NCBI RefSeq assembly: GCF_023278045.1
Contig: NZ_CP056783.1
Location: 2,079,501-2,143,500, forward strand
Direction: 5' to 3'
DNA from: Flavobacterium sp. K5-23
Lineage (GTDB): Bacteria > Bacteroidota > Bacteroidia > Flavobacteriales > Flavobacteriaceae
Length of the DNA stretch: 64,000 bases
In this document: positions 32,254 to 42,303 of the stretch, piece by piece
How positions within the stretch are numbered: position 1 is the stretch's first letter
How the letters are laid out: each line of letters begins with the position of its first letter
Made by a program: the position numbers and the translations under genes
Notes under the pieces: model-generated
What the model was told of the DNA's origin: nothing
What the model saw: only the letters and a program-made list of their open reading frames with translations
Databases searched by the model: none

Positions 32254-32667
32254 TTATCTCAATCTGTCCACAGATTTCACAAGATCTTCATCCTTTTTGA
32301 TGGCCTTATTAGCCAAGACTAATAACACGATAGCAACTATAGGTAGAAACATCCCAATACCTTTCTCAGAAACAAGAACTGTCTCTCCAGATATATTTAG
32401 TGAACGATATACAAATAATCCTAATAAACTTAAATTTAATACGATATTCAATCTGCCAAGTACAAATTGATTTTGTCTTTTTTTATATGAAATAATACTT
32501 AAAACGGTAAGCGTAGTGCTCAACCCCAATAGAACAACATAAACCTGATTTTGCATAAAGTAATATTCCTTAGTGTCATTCAATGTCCAAAGTGGAAATA
32601 AAAATGGAAGAACAGCAGTTACTACAAAGGCAAGAAATAAATATATTGTTTGAATTCTTTGAATCAT
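32254..32667 (-). CDS. DUF4293 family membrane protein
   Basis: A 137-residue inner-membrane protein with four helices (near 5-25, 42-62, 72-92 and 103-123). The N-terminus MIQRIQTIYLFLAF and the PFLFPLW segment are the pattern of DUF4293, found throughout Bacteroidota and often next to rho, as here. Function unknown. A TTG at 32688 would add seven residues; the ATG at 32667 agrees with homologues. Divergent from rho. Confidence 0.88.
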   Translation of the reverse strand: MIQRIQTIYLFLAFVVTAVLPFLFPLWTLNDTKEYYFMQNQVYVVLLGLSTTLTVLSIISYKKRQNQFVLGRLNIVLNLSLLGLFVYRSLNISGETVLVSEKGIGMFLPIVAIVLLVLANKAIKKDEDLVKSVDRLR

Positions 32668-32848
32668 AATTTTATTATTGTCTGACAAAAATATATTTTC
32701 TTTTTTAAAAATACTATTGTATCATTAAATATTATTCGTATTATTGCATAACAATACCGTAAGCACTTCATACTACGGAAGATTCATTATAAAAAAATCA
32801 CTACTTATTTTTTTTGTATTCCAAATTAATTAAATTCATAGAACATTT

Positions 32849-34573
32849 ATGTTTGATATTTCTGCATTAAAAGAAATGAAGCTTGCTGAGCTTCAAGAGA
32901 TAGCTAAATTAGCTAAAACGATTAAGTTTAATGGTGTTAAAAAAGAGACATTAATCAGTCAGATTTTAGACCATCAGACAAAGAATGTTGATTCAATAAC
33001 TGAAAACAAAGCAGAAATTACAGCTGAAGATGATAAGCCTAAAAGGGTTCGAATTATGCCTGTGAAAAAAGCAGCTATCCATAAAAAATCCACTGAAACT
33101 CTTTTCGAAAAAGAAGAGGATATAGTTGAATATGATGCTCCAACTGAAAGTAACACTTCAATTGAAAGTCAATCTCAGGAACAAACAGAAAGTGAAGCTC
33201 CTATAGTAGAGGATAAGCCCGCTAAAGTTATTAAGTTCAATAAGTCAGCTTATGAGAAAAAATTGGCTCTTAAAAAGGATAAAGAAGCTTCGAGAGAAAT
33301 AAGTAATGATGGAGAAGTAGTTGTGAATACTGCTACTAATGAAAATGAAGAAGTGGCTGAGCCTGTAAAAAAAGTAAATCCAAATCAACTAAATAAACAA
33401 AATCAAAACCCGAATTTTAAAGCTAAGAAAAACAACTTTAGAGATTCTGATTTTGAATTTGATGGAATAATAGAAAGTGAAGGAGTTCTAGAAATGATGG
33501 CTGATGGCTATGGTTTTCTTAGATCTTCTGATTATAACTATCTGGCCTCTCCAGATGATATTTATTTATCTACATCCCAAATTAGATTATTCGGTCTTAA
33601 AACCGGAGATACAGTAAAAGGGGTTGTTCGCCCTCCTAAAGAAGGAGAGAAATTCTTTCCATTGGTAAAGGTTTTGAAAATAAACGGACACGATCCTCAA
33701 GTCGTTCGCGATAGAGTTTCATTTGAACATTTAACACCTGTTTTTCCATCTGAAAAATTCAACTTGGCTGAAAAGCAAAGCACAATTTCGACTCGAATTA
33801 TTGATTTGTTTTCACCTATTGGAAAAGGACAGCGTGGTATGATTGTGGCACAGCCAAAAACCGGTAAAACGATGTTGCTAAAGGAAATTGCAAATGCAAT
33901 TGCTGCTAATCATCCTGAAGTGTATTTAATAGTATTATTGATTGATGAACGTCCAGAAGAGGTTACAGATATGCAACGTAGTGTACGTGGTGAAGTGATT
34001 GCTTCAACTTTTGACAGAGAGCCACAGGAACACGTTAAAATTGCTAATATTGTTCTTGAAAAGGCAAAACGCTTGGTGGAATGTGGTCATGATGTAGTGA
34101 TTCTTTTAGATTCTATTACACGTTTGGCTAGAGCCTACAATACAGTACAACCTGCTTCAGGTAAAGTATTAAGTGGAGGTGTTGATGCTAATGCATTACA
34201 AAAGCCAAAACGTTTCTTTGGTGCAGCCAGAAACGTTGAAAATGGTGGTTCGTTAAGTATAATCGCTACGGCATTGACTGAAACAGGTTCTAAAATGGAC
34301 GAAGTAATCTTTGAAGAATTTAAGGGAACTGGAAATATGGAATTGCAATTGGATAGAAAAATTGCTAACAAACGTATTTTCCCAGCCATTGACTTGACTT
34401 CTTCAAGTACTAGACGCGATGATATGCTTTTAGACGAAAAAACATTACAAAGAATGTGGATTATGCGTAAATACCTTGCTGATATGAATCCTGTGGAAGC
34501 AATGAGTTTTATAAATGACCGTTTTAGACAAACTAGAAATAACGAAGAGTTTCTTATCTCTATGAATGACTAA
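32849..34573 (+). CDS. rho: Transcription termination factor Rho
   Basis: A 574-residue hexameric RNA helicase that ends transcripts. It has an N-terminal Rho_N helical domain (1-43, [20 protein letters not shown]) and then a low-complexity charged insert of about 150 residues (45-195), a known feature of Bacteroidota Rho. The RNA-binding OB fold follows ([15 protein letters not shown]) and then the ATPase, with Walker A in [14 protein letters not shown] near residue 335, Walker B in [17 protein letters not shown], and the Q/R-loop regions [20 protein letters not shown]. Compared with E. coli (419 residues) the extra length is all in the insert. The gene is followed by a strong bidirectional terminator. 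Confidence 0.96.
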   Translation: MFDISALKEMKLAELQEIAKLAKTIKFNGVKKETLISQILDHQTKNVDSITENKAEITAEDDKPKRVRIMPVKKAAIHKKSTETLFEKEEDIVEYDAPTESNTSIESQSQEQTESEAPIVEDKPAKVIKFNKSAYEKKLALKKDKEASREISNDGEVVVNTATNENEEVAEPVKKVNPNQLNKQNQNPNFKAKKNNFRDSDFEFDGIIESEGVLEMMADGYGFLRSSDYNYLASPDDIYLSTSQIRLFGLKTGDTVKGVVRPPKEGEKFFPLVKVLKINGHDPQVVRDRVSFEHLTPVFPSEKFNLAEKQSTISTRIIDLFSPIGKGQRGMIVAQPKTGKTMLLKEIANAIAANHPEVYLIVLLIDERPEEVTDMQRSVRGEVIASTFDREPQEHVKIANIVLEKAKRLVECGHDVVILLDSITRLARAYNTVQPASGKVLSGGVDANALQKPKRFFGAARNVENGGSLSIIATALTETGSKMDEVIFEEFKGTGNMELQLDRKIANKRIFPAIDLTSSSTRRDDMLLDEKTLQRMWIMRKYLADMNPVEAMSFINDRFRQTRNNEEFLISMND

Positions 34574-34618
34574 TTTAGAATAAAGAGAAAAGAGAATAGA
34601 ATAAAAAAGATATAAAAA

Positions 34619-34653
34619 AATCCTCGAAAGTAGTAAACACTATTTCGAGGATT
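34619..34653. terminator. Bidirectional terminator after rho
   Basis: An 11-bp stem (AATCCTCGAAA with TTTCGAGGATT) with flanking A- and T-runs sits between convergent rho and the RsmB-like gene. Confidence 0.9.
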
Positions 34654-34700
34654 TTTTTTTTTTTGACTATTTAGGAGTCTAGAATCTATTTTCTATGCTC

Positions 34701-35945
34701 TTATTTCACTTCTTTCACTTCTTTTATTTCTTCTTCTTTTCTTTCTAAAAGAGCCATATAAAAACCATCAAAACCAGACTCTGAAGCCAGTATTTTTTGG
34801 TCTTTTATGAAATTGAACTGTTTACCAATGTCAGTTGTCAAAAAACGAGCAACTTGCTCTTGATTTTCTGATGGTAAGATGGAACAAGTAGCGTAAACTA
34901 GTTTTCCTCCTGGTTTTACAATTTTAGAATAGCTTTCTAAAACTTCAGACTGAATTTTTTTGATGTTATCGATGAATTCAGGTTTTAGTTTCCATTTAGC
35001 GTCTGGATTTCTTTTAAGAACCCCTAAACCACTACAAGGAGCGTCAATTAACACACGGTCTGCTTTTTCGTGTAGTTTCTTGATTACTTTAGTAGAGTCT
35101 ATAATTCGGTATTCAATATTAAATGCACCGTCTCTTTTGGCTCTTATTTTTAATTGCTTTAATTTACTTTCGTATAAATCCATAGCAATCAACTGTCCTT
35201 TGTTTTCCATCAAAGCAGCGATGTGCAATGTTTTACCTCCAGCACCAGCACAAGTATCCACTACACGCATTCCTGGTTTTACGTCAAGGAAAGCGGCAAC
35301 AAGTTGCGAGTTAGCATCCTGTACTTCAAAGAAACCTTGTTTAAATGCATCTGTCATAAATACATTTGCTCTTTCTTTAAGAACTAATGCATCCGGCTGA
35401 TCTTTTAATAGTTCTGTATCGATATTTAAATCCATTAAGATAGCTCTTAAAGCTTCTTTTGTGGTCTTAAGTGTATTTGTTCTTAGTATAACTTTTGCAG
35501 GTTGGTTTTGTGCTGCAATCTCTTGAGCCCAAACTTTTTCTCCTAATTCTTTTACTCCTAATTCATCCATCCAGTCTGGAATAGATTCCTTAAGGGCTCT
35601 GTTTTTAGACAGTTCGTCAAAACGTCCTTTTATTTTTCTCTCTGGAGTTCCTTCCAGCTGACGCCAATCAGGAATAGGGTAGCCTCTTAAAACCGCCCAT
35701 ACAGAAAACATTCTCCAAAGATTATCTCTATTGAATGGTTCTTTAACTTCGGCAACTTCAGCATAAAGTCTTTTCCAGCGAACAACTTCATAGATAGTTT
35801 CGGCAACGAATTTTCTATCTGAACTTCCCCAACGTTTGTCTTTTTTTAAGGCTCTTGCTACAACTTTATCGGCATATTCTCCTTCATTGAAAATCGCATT
35901 CAAAGAATCGATTGTAGTATAAACTAAATTTCTGTGTAATCTCAT
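34701..35945 (-). CDS. RsmB/NOP family RNA (cytosine-5) methyltransferase
   Basis: A 414-residue m5C RNA methyltransferase. Residues 1-150 form the NusB-like/N-terminal RNA-binding part. SAM motif I is VVDTCAGAGGKTLHIAALME, motif IV has the release Cys in VLIDAPCSGLGVLKRNPDAK, and motif VI has the nucleophile Cys in LVYATCSILPSENQEQV. The likely target is 16S rRNA (RsmB modifies C967 in E. coli), though the site is an inference. A TACCTTTG box on the minus strand at 35970-35963, about 18 bp before the start, is a candidate promoter. Confidence 0.9.
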   Translation of the reverse strand: MRLHRNLVYTTIDSLNAIFNEGEYADKVVARALKKDKRWGSSDRKFVAETIYEVVRWKRLYAEVAEVKEPFNRDNLWRMFSVWAVLRGYPIPDWRQLEGTPERKIKGRFDELSKNRALKESIPDWMDELGVKELGEKVWAQEIAAQNQPAKVILRTNTLKTTKEALRAILMDLNIDTELLKDQPDALVLKERANVFMTDAFKQGFFEVQDANSQLVAAFLDVKPGMRVVDTCAGAGGKTLHIAALMENKGQLIAMDLYESKLKQLKIRAKRDGAFNIEYRIIDSTKVIKKLHEKADRVLIDAPCSGLGVLKRNPDAKWKLKPEFIDNIKKIQSEVLESYSKIVKPGGKLVYATCSILPSENQEQVARFLTTDIGKQFNFIKDQKILASESGFDGFYMALLERKEEEIKEVKEVK

Positions 35946-36036
35946 TTTAATTAATTGAGGTGCAAAGGTACTATTAATTGATTGAAAGTTAAATTTTTAA
36001 TAATGATTGTTGGTTATATATTTTTAAAACAAAAAA

Positions 36037-36060
36037 AACACCGCTTTCAAAGCGGTGTTT
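36037..36060 (-). terminator. Terminator of kup
   Basis: AACACCGCT pairs with AGCGGTGTT across a very short loop, with A- and T-runs on both sides, 25 bp beyond the kup stop. Confidence 0.85.
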
Positions 36061-36084
36061 TTTTTGTTTATTTCGAAAATTAAT

Positions 36085-38046
36085 CTATTTAACCCTTGTT
36101 AAAGCTATGTTTTCAGGTGTATGAAGCACCATTGGGAATTTTTCTATTTTAACAGAACTACTGTCTAATCCAAAAGCTTGCTCTTCAGATAAACTGAATC
36201 TTTTAATAAAGAAATACGAATTCATTATTAATTTTTCGTGCCATAGCATATAACCGTCGTTAGAAAGGAATTTTTCGGACAATACAAATTTGAAATCGCC
36301 AATTATATTATTCTTATTTAAAGATTCGTATCTACTTGTAATGTCAACTTCCCCTTTTTTAACCATATCCTTAATGACCTCTTTAAACATAAGGTTAATT
36401 TTTGTAGGCTCTCTAAAGCCTAAATTAAAGTCCACACGATATAAATCGTCTTTTATTATTTCAGAAACTTTATACTCGGTTTTATAAGGCTCGTTTAATA
36501 TGTTTACATGGACAAACCAATATAGATCAGCTCTTTTTGGTCTTTTTTGTAAAATAGAATACATTACTTTTTCTTCAATTTCATCTGTACGATTGGCATT
36601 AGTCATATAAACTAAATGCGTTGCGTACTTTGGAATAGTTAAGTCGGCACTTAACTCCATTAATACTTTTTTGTAGTCTTCTATTTTTACAATTTTAGTA
36701 TAACTCTTGTTGATTTTTTTCGCTAGGTACCAAGTAGTCATTACTGATATTAAGATAACCGCTATGATTAATGTAACATAACCTCCATCGGCAAATTTTG
36801 TAATATTAGCCGCTAAAAAACTAAATTCAATTAATAAATAAATAGTGATTAGTGGAATTATAAAGAACAGTTTTACTCTTTTCATAATCAGGTAGAAATT
36901 GAGTAGAATGGTGGTCATAATCATACATAGAATAATTGCTAGTCCATATGCATGTTCCATATTACTAGACTCTTCAAAATGCAATACTATACCAACACAA
37001 CCAAGGAATAATAACCAGTTTATAGACGGAATGTATAATTGCCCTTTTAAATCTGTGGGGTATTTTATTTTTACTTTAGGCCAGAAATTCAATCTCATGG
37101 CTTCATTTATTAAAGTAAACGAACCGCTGATTAACGCTTGTGAAGCAATTACCGCAGCAAGTGTAGCAATTACAATACCTATTGGTTGGAACCAATCGGC
37201 CATAATTAGATAGAAAGGATTCCCGTTTTTACCTCCTAAAGCCTGAAGTGTTACTCCTTCGTGGTGAATTAGATAGGCAGCCTGACCAAAATAATTAAGT
37301 ACCAAGGTCGTTTTTACAAAAATCCAGCTGATTCTAATATTTTTTCTTCCACAGTGTCCCATATCAGAATACAATGCTTCAGCTCCGGTAGTACATAAGA
37401 ATACAAATCCAAGTACATAAAAACCCTCAGGATGAATAGTCAATAAGTGATACGCATAATATGGGTTTAAAGCCTTAAATACTTCAGGGTGTTGAACTAT
37501 TTGTAACACTCCCAAAATACCAAGCATACTAAACCAAATTAACATCATAGGCGCGAAAAACTTACCTACGAGTTTGGTTCCAAATTGTTGAATTGTAAAT
37601 AGTACAAAAAGAATTCCAATTACAATGGGAACTGTATTTATTTCAGGATAAAAGGTTCTAATTCCTTCCACTGCAGAGGATACTGAGATGGGCGGGGTGA
37701 TGATTCCGTCTGCCAGCAAGGCACTTCCACCAATTATTGCGGGGACTATTAGCCAGGTTATTTTTGTTTTTTTGACCAGGGCATACAAAGCGAAAATTCC
37801 GCCTTCCCCATGGTTGTCAGCGCTCAAAGTGATGATGACGTATTTAATAGTGGTTTGTAGTGTAAGTGTCCAAAACACACATGATATACCTCCTAAAACG
37901 ATATCAGCATTTATAACATAATTGCTAAGTATGGCTTTCATTACATATAGAGGTGAGGTACCTATATCTCCGTAAATGATCCCTAATGAAATTAATAAAC
38001 CTCCTAAAGACAATTTACTGTGGAGATCCTTGTGTGCTGCGCTCAT
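36085..38046 (-). CDS. kup: Kup/HAK/KT potassium uptake protein
   Basis: A 653-residue K+/H+ symporter of the inner membrane. The family signature is at the start (LGIIYGDIGTSPLYVMKAIL), followed by about twelve helices to residue 430 and a cytoplasmic C-terminal domain. Key regions include HGEGGIFALYAL, ADGIITPPISVSSAVEG and GTTGAEALYSDMGHCG. Length is within the family range. A candidate -7 box TAAATTTG lies on the minus strand at 38076-38069, 23 bp before the ATG. Monocistronic. Confidence 0.95.
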   Translation of the reverse strand: MSAAHKDLHSKLSLGGLLISLGIIYGDIGTSPLYVMKAILSNYVINADIVLGGISCVFWTLTLQTTIKYVIITLSADNHGEGGIFALYALVKKTKITWLIVPAIIGGSALLADGIITPPISVSSAVEGIRTFYPEINTVPIVIGILFVLFTIQQFGTKLVGKFFAPMMLIWFSMLGILGVLQIVQHPEVFKALNPYYAYHLLTIHPEGFYVLGFVFLCTTGAEALYSDMGHCGRKNIRISWIFVKTTLVLNYFGQAAYLIHHEGVTLQALGGKNGNPFYLIMADWFQPIGIVIATLAAVIASQALISGSFTLINEAMRLNFWPKVKIKYPTDLKGQLYIPSINWLLFLGCVGIVLHFEESSNMEHAYGLAIILCMIMTTILLNFYLIMKRVKLFFIIPLITIYLLIEFSFLAANITKFADGGYVTLIIAVILISVMTTWYLAKKINKSYTKIVKIEDYKKVLMELSADLTIPKYATHLVYMTNANRTDEIEEKVMYSILQKRPKRADLYWFVHVNILNEPYKTEYKVSEIIKDDLYRVDFNLGFREPTKINLMFKEVIKDMVKKGEVDITSRYESLNKNNIIGDFKFVLSEKFLSNDGYMLWHEKLIMNSYFFIKRFSLSEEQAFGLDSSSVKIEKFPMVLHTPENIALTRVK

Positions 38047-38126
38047 TTGTGACTTTTAAAAAACTCGTCAAATTTACTCTTTTTAAATAAATTAAGGTTG
38101 TTTTTCGTAGAAATTACACATAAAAA

Positions 38127-38151
38127 AAACACGGTTTGTAGAACCGTGTTT
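38127..38151 (-). terminator. Terminator of the repeat-rich secreted protein gene
   Basis: AAACACGGTT pairs with AACCGTGTTT across a 5-base loop, 22 bp after the stop at 38173. Confidence 0.85.
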
Positions 38152-38172
38152 TTAGTAGTTTTTTACTTTATA

Positions 38173-39516
38173 TTAGTCTCTTCTATTACCATTACCATTT
38201 CTTGAAGAAGAGTTTTCTCTTTTAGATTCTGTTCTCTGAGGACTTGCTTGTCTTGAAGAGTTATCTCTTTGAGGAGAGGCTTCTCTTGATGAATTTCCTC
38301 TGTTAGATTCTACTCTCTGTGGAGTTGCTTGTCTTGAAGTGTTATTTCTACTTTGAGAATTGTCTCTTTGAGGAGTCGCTTCTCTTGATGAATTCCCTCT
38401 GTTAGATTCTACCCTTTGAGGTGTTGCTTCTCTTGAAGAGTTTCCTCTGTTTTGAGAATATTCTCTTTGTGGAGTCGCTTCTCTTGATGAATTTCCTCTG
38501 TTAGATTCTACCCTTTGAGAAGTTGCTTCTCTTGAAGAGTTCCCTCTATTTTGAGAATATTCTCTTTGAGGAGTCGCTTCTCTTGATGAATTACCTCTGT
38601 TAGATTCTACCCTTTGATTGGCGTTGTCTCTTGAAGAATTAGATCTGTTTTGAGAATTATTTCTGTTAGATTCTGTTCTATTTGTTGCAGCGTCTCTAGA
38701 AGAACCTGATCTGGTATGTAAATAACCAATTTCATTTCTTGATTCACCATTTCGAGAACCTACATTACGTGTATCTCTTCTTTGATCTAATTCATAACGA
38801 TTCGTTACGTTTGCATTTCTTCTTGAAAAGGCTTGGTTAGGATTTTGTCTTTCATAACTATTACTTCTTCTGCTATTGTATAAAACAACTGCTTGGCTGC
38901 TTCTTCTATAATTTACATAGTTATAATTGTTATTTAAGTTCAAGCAAATACTGATGTTATTTCTATATCTGAAAATCGGATAAGGATTCCATGCATAATA
39001 ATAACTTGGGTAATAATTCCAATACCAGTTTGAATAATAAGGACGATAATTAGAAGCCCAAAAAGAAGCGTAAATATAAGGAGTTGTGTAATATACTGGC
39101 TCATAAATGTAATTTGGTCCATACATAAACGCATTTCCTACTACCTGTACATGGATTTGATTGTTTCTGTCTTTTTCTGCATCAATAGTAGCGACATCTT
39201 GATAAACGTCTCTATCTAAAACGGACTGGATAATAATAACGTGTGTTCTTCCTTCTACGGTTTCAATTACTCTTAAATAATCTACCTCGTCATCATAATT
39301 TAAATCTAAATTTGATATCTGTAGTTTGGGATCATTTAATCGTCTTTCAAAATCTTGAAGATTTCGGGAGTCCCCAAAAATAGATGCAATAGCTCTCAAA
39401 TCTAAATTATCACTAATTTCATCATTCATGGCATTGACTCTGGTTCTATTTTGAGCTTGCAGCTGTACTGCAAAAAATGCAGTCATTAAGCTTAGTAAGA
39501 GTATTTTAGTTTTCAT
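38173..39516 (-). CDS. Secreted protein with N-terminal globular domain and Arg/Asn/Ser-rich repeats
   Basis: A 447-residue exported protein with a signal peptide (MKTKILLLSLMTAFF to VQLQAQN). Residues 25-120 form a compact domain (LDLNYDDEVDYLRVIETVEG, THVIIIQSVLDRDVYQDVAT), then a Tyr/Trp/Asn-rich linker with many aromatic residues (120-180). From about 290 there is a basic, low-complexity tail made of units such as RVESNRGNSSREATPQ and REYSQNRGNSSREATPQ, 33 residues per double unit. The repeats suggest binding to polyanions or the cell surface. Unnamed family, common in Flavobacterium. A TTG at 39540 is rejected in favour of the ATG at 39516. Confidence 0.7.
   Translation of the reverse strand: MKTKILLLSLMTAFFAVQLQAQNRTRVNAMNDEISDNLDLRAIASIFGDSRNLQDFERRLNDPKLQISNLDLNYDDEVDYLRVIETVEGRTHVIIIQSVLDRDVYQDVATIDAEKDRNNQIHVQVVGNAFMYGPNYIYEPVYYTTPYIYASFWASNYRPYYSNWYWNYYPSYYYAWNPYPIFRYRNNISICLNLNNNYNYVNYRRSSQAVVLYNSRRSNSYERQNPNQAFSRRNANVTNRYELDQRRDTRNVGSRNGESRNEIGYLHTRSGSSRDAATNRTESNRNNSQNRSNSSRDNANQRVESNRGNSSREATPQREYSQNRGNSSREATSQRVESNRGNSSREATPQREYSQNRGNSSREATPQRVESNRGNSSREATPQRDNSQSRNNTSRQATPQRVESNRGNSSREASPQRDNSSRQASPQRTESKRENSSSRNGNGNRRD
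38270..38630 (-). repeat. 99-bp in-frame tandem repeats
   Basis: The word GGAGTCGCTTCTCTTGATGA recurs at about 38371, 38470 and 38569, that is every 99 bp, and each period holds two related sub-units of 51 and 48 bp. The period is a multiple of three, so copy changes would keep the frame. Confidence 0.88.
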
Positions 39517-39632
39517 CGCTTTTGTATTTATGTTTAACAATTATAGAATATCCAATTACTGTGCCAATAAACATTTTCCTTTATACTTATTATTATATTA
39601 AATTGTAAATTAGCTCTAAATAATTTTAAATA

Positions 39633-40694
39633 ATGAAAAATATTTTTTTGGTAATAATAGCTTCAAGTGTATTTTTATCTTGTAAAACAGCCCGAGATAG
39701 TGTTGTTTATAATGAAAGTGCTGCTTTTGAATCGGTTCAAGTCGATACTTTATTTCAGGATAAAATAAGTATAAGAGCCTTGGTTGTTGATGCTGATAAA
39801 GTTTGGTATGCGGCTAATAATTCAAGATTTGGTTATTTTGATTTAGTAAAAAATAAAAAAGTTGAAAACAATAGTATAAAGGATACACTAAAACGGGAGT
39901 TCAGGAGTATTGCTCAAACTCAAGAATATATTTTTATACTCAATGTGTCTAATCCGGCTTTGTTATATAAAGTATCAAAAAAGGAGGGGACCCTAAAGTT
40001 AGTTTATCAGGAACATCACGAAAAAGTATTTTATGATAGTATGCAGTTTTGGAATGATAAAGAAGGAATCGCTATGGGCGATCCTATAGGAGAAAGTCTT
40101 TCTATCATCATTACAAGAGACGGAGGTAATTCATGGAATAGAATCCCGTCAAATAAGTTGCCCAAAGTTTCAGCGGGTGAAGCAGCTTTTGCGGCTAGCA
40201 ATACAAATATTGTATTAAAAGGGAATAATGCCTGGATAGTTTCAGGCGGTGTGAAATCTAGGGTGTTTTACTCATCAGATAAAGGAAAAAATTGGGAAGT
40301 GTATAATACCCCGATTATTCAAGGAAAGGCAATGACTGGGATTTTTACTGCGGATTTCTATGATGCTAAAAACGGTTTTATTGCTGGTGGAGATTATGAA
40401 GTTCCCATACAAAATTTTACAAATAAAGCCATTACAAAAGATGGAGGAAAAACTTGGGAATTAATAGGGGAGAACCAAGGATTTGGGTATGCATCCTGTA
40501 TACAATACGTTCCTGACAGTAAAGGCAAAGGACTGGTCTCAGTAGGTGCCACAGGATTGCATTATTCGTCAGATAGCGGTAATTCATGGAAACAATTGGC
40601 AACCGACCCAGGTTTTTTTACAATTCGGTTTATAAATGATCATACGGCAATTGCTGCAGGTCATAATAAAATGGTTCGAATAATTTTTAAATAA
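39633..40694 (+). CDS. BNR/YCF48-like repeat lipoprotein
   Basis: A 353-residue lipoprotein with a lipobox at VFLSCKT (Cys 17). The mature part is a beta-propeller of sialidase/photosystem-stability-factor type: Asp-box motifs are TRDGGNSWNRI, SSDKGKNWEV, TKDGGKTWELIG and SSDSGNSWKQL. In Flavobacteriia such proteins are often labelled 'oxidoreductase' without evidence; I would leave the activity open. It is likely periplasmic or on the outer membrane. A very strong terminator begins at its stop codon. Confidence 0.82.
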   Translation: MKNIFLVIIASSVFLSCKTARDSVVYNESAAFESVQVDTLFQDKISIRALVVDADKVWYAANNSRFGYFDLVKNKKVENNSIKDTLKREFRSIAQTQEYIFILNVSNPALLYKVSKKEGTLKLVYQEHHEKVFYDSMQFWNDKEGIAMGDPIGESLSIIITRDGGNSWNRIPSNKLPKVSAGEAAFAASNTNIVLKGNNAWIVSGGVKSRVFYSSDKGKNWEVYNTPIIQGKAMTGIFTADFYDAKNGFIAGGDYEVPIQNFTNKAITKDGGKTWELIGENQGFGYASCIQYVPDSKGKGLVSVGATGLHYSSDSGNSWKQLATDPGFFTIRFINDHTAIAAGHNKMVRIIFK

Positions 40695-40740
40695 AAAAGT
40701 GCCCTAAATAATAAAGAAATTTATTATTTAGGGCACTTTT
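40695..40740. terminator. Long bidirectional terminator
   Basis: A perfect 21-bp stem from AAAAGTGCCCTAAATAATAAA and its complement, with a 4-base loop, separates the BNR lipoprotein gene from the convergent sigma operon. Confidence 0.93.
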
Positions 40741-40761
40741 AAGTTGAATCAATTAACCATT

Positions 40762-41214
40762 TTATTTGTGTTTGTCTCTGTATTGGTGTAATAACTTTCT
40801 GTTGAAATTATCTTCCGCTTTTTTAAGTTTAATGATTTTTACAGAAGGTAAAATTTCTTTTAAATCATTATTTAATTTTTTACGCAATAAAAACAAGTCT
40901 TCTTCTGAACTCGATAGGAGTGACAAGAGCGTACTTGCTTCTTTTTCGCTCATTTTGTCTAAAGCGTTATCATCCATTTTATGGACAAAAGCTTTCATTT
41001 TTTTATGTCTGATTTCAAATTGCTTGTCATCATAAGTATTGTAGATAGGCCAGAAGCGTTCAGCTTCATTAGATGTTAAGTCTAATTCAGTAGTGAAAAA
41101 TGCTACTTTCAAAGCTTTAATCTGTTCTTTCTTTTCTTTCATTCTTTCGACTTGACCGAAAAAAGTAAAAGAAACAAAAAACAGTAGTATCGGTAAAAGG
41201 GTTTTAATGTTCAT
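40762..41214 (-). CDS. Spy/CpxP-like helical periplasmic protein, last gene of the sigma operon
   Basis: A 150-residue exported protein. After a signal peptide (MNIKTLLPILLFFVSFTFFG) the mature part is almost all helical and highly charged (VERMKEKKEQIKALKVAFFT, LTSNEAERFWPIYNTYDDK). That layout recalls the LTxxQ/Spy-CpxP group, and Flavobacterium homologues are annotated as 'sensor of ECF-type sigma factor'. It is the last gene of a set with the sigma factor and a membrane anti-sigma-like protein, so an envelope-sensing role is likely but unproven. Confidence 0.7.
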   Translation of the reverse strand: MNIKTLLPILLFFVSFTFFGQVERMKEKKEQIKALKVAFFTTELDLTSNEAERFWPIYNTYDDKQFEIRHKKMKAFVHKMDDNALDKMSEKEASTLLSLLSSSEEDLFLLRKKLNNDLKEILPSVKIIKLKKAEDNFNRKLLHQYRDKHK

Positions 41215-41251
41215 TATGTTGTATTTTAAATATGTAAAATTGTGTTCGAAT

Positions 41252-41665
41252 TTATTCCAGAATATAATTCTCTAAGTTAGCGTTTGAAATAAGGATGTCT
41301 TCGACTGTTTTGTCTTCTAAAGCCAGAGATGTATTCATTTTATTTAAATCTTTAGCGTCTAAAACACTAATAAGATCATATTGATTCATATTTGTTTGAT
41401 AGGATAAATAATTTTCTAAAGTTGCATCATCTAATTCTTTTGCATTAGTAGAATTATTATTTAGGATAGGAATCATTAAAGCTATAATTAAAACAGCTGC
41501 GGCCATCATTATAAGGTAATGCTTTTTTTGAAAAAACGAAATTACCTTAGTTTCTTCTTTAGGTAATTCCAGCATTAATTGCTCTGAAAAATTTTCAAAG
41601 TAATTCTCTGGAATAATAAATCCTGTTTCTATTTTAGGTTCGTCTTCTAATTTAAATGCTTTCAT
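41252..41665 (-). CDS. Putative anti-sigma factor, single-pass membrane protein
   Basis: A 137-residue protein with an acidic N-terminal cytoplasmic part (1-50), one helix (YLIMMAAAVLIIALMIPIL, about 50-68) and an Asn/Asp/Leu-rich periplasmic part. It has no recognisable zinc anti-sigma motif. Its position 33 bp after the ECF sigma gene and before the Spy-like gene is what suggests the anti-sigma role. Confidence 0.6.
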   Translation of the reverse strand: MKAFKLEDEPKIETGFIIPENYFENFSEQLMLELPKEETKVISFFQKKHYLIMMAAAVLIIALMIPILNNNSTNAKELDDATLENYLSYQTNMNQYDLISVLDAKDLNKMNTSLALEDKTVEDILISNANLENYILE

Positions 41666-41698
41666 ATTATTTCTTAGACTTTAAAAACTTTAAAAGGT

Positions 41699-42241
41699 TT
41701 AATTGGTGTTTATAAAGAGTTCGATTTTCTTTACTGCATGATGGTATGAAGCTTTCAAAGCGCCAACTGAAGTTCCTAAAACAGATGATATTTCTTCATA
41801 TTTGAGTTCTTCCATGTATTTCATTTTAAATACGAGTTGCTGTTTTTCAGGAAGGGTTGCAACGGCTTTGTGAAATTTTATTTGCATTTCATTCCCGTCA
41901 AAATAAGTGTCTGCCGTTAGATTGTCTAAGGCTTTGTTTTGTAATATTTCCGATGAAATTCCGCTTTTGGTTGCTTTTTGTTTTAAGAAAGTCAAAGCTT
42001 CATTTGTAGCAATTCGATATATCCAGGAAAAAAGTTTACTTTCCCCTTTAAAATTTTTCAAATGCTGAAACACTTTTATGAATGTGTTTTGTAAAACATC
42101 ATTGGTGTCATCGTGGTTCAACACAATGTTACGTATGTGATTGTATAAAGGCTTTTGGTAGGTTAACAAGAGTTTTTGAAACGCTTCATTTTGCGTTTTT
42201 GGGTTCAATAACTGTTGTATAAATTCCTGTTCTTCCAGCAA
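41699..42241 (-). CDS. ECF-type RNA polymerase sigma factor
   Basis: A 180-residue sigma-70 family protein. Region 2 is seen in DVLQNTFIKVFQHLKNFKGE and SKLFSWIYRIATNEALTFLK, region 4 in LPEKQQLVFKMKYMEELKYE and then EISSVLGTSVGALKASYHHA. Only these two regions are present, as in ECF factors. The start is TTG at 42241, with a stop codon a few triplets upstream. It heads a three-gene set with the membrane and periplasmic proteins downstream and follows the SRPBCC gene by 62 bp. Confidence 0.92.
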   Translation of the reverse strand: MLEEQEFIQQLLNPKTQNEAFQKLLLTYQKPLYNHIRNIVLNHDDTNDVLQNTFIKVFQHLKNFKGESKLFSWIYRIATNEALTFLKQKATKSGISSEILQNKALDNLTADTYFDGNEMQIKFHKAVATLPEKQQLVFKMKYMEELKYEEISSVLGTSVGALKASYHHAVKKIELFINTN

Positions 42242-42303
42242 AGCTATTATTTATCTAGTTAGAGTGGAAATCTTCAAATAGGTTTAATCGATAACTAAAA
42301 AAA

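Noticed and set aside
38270..38630. Regular repeats considered as a CRISPR array
   Set aside because: The repeats are in frame inside a secreted protein, 99 bp long with no unique spacers.
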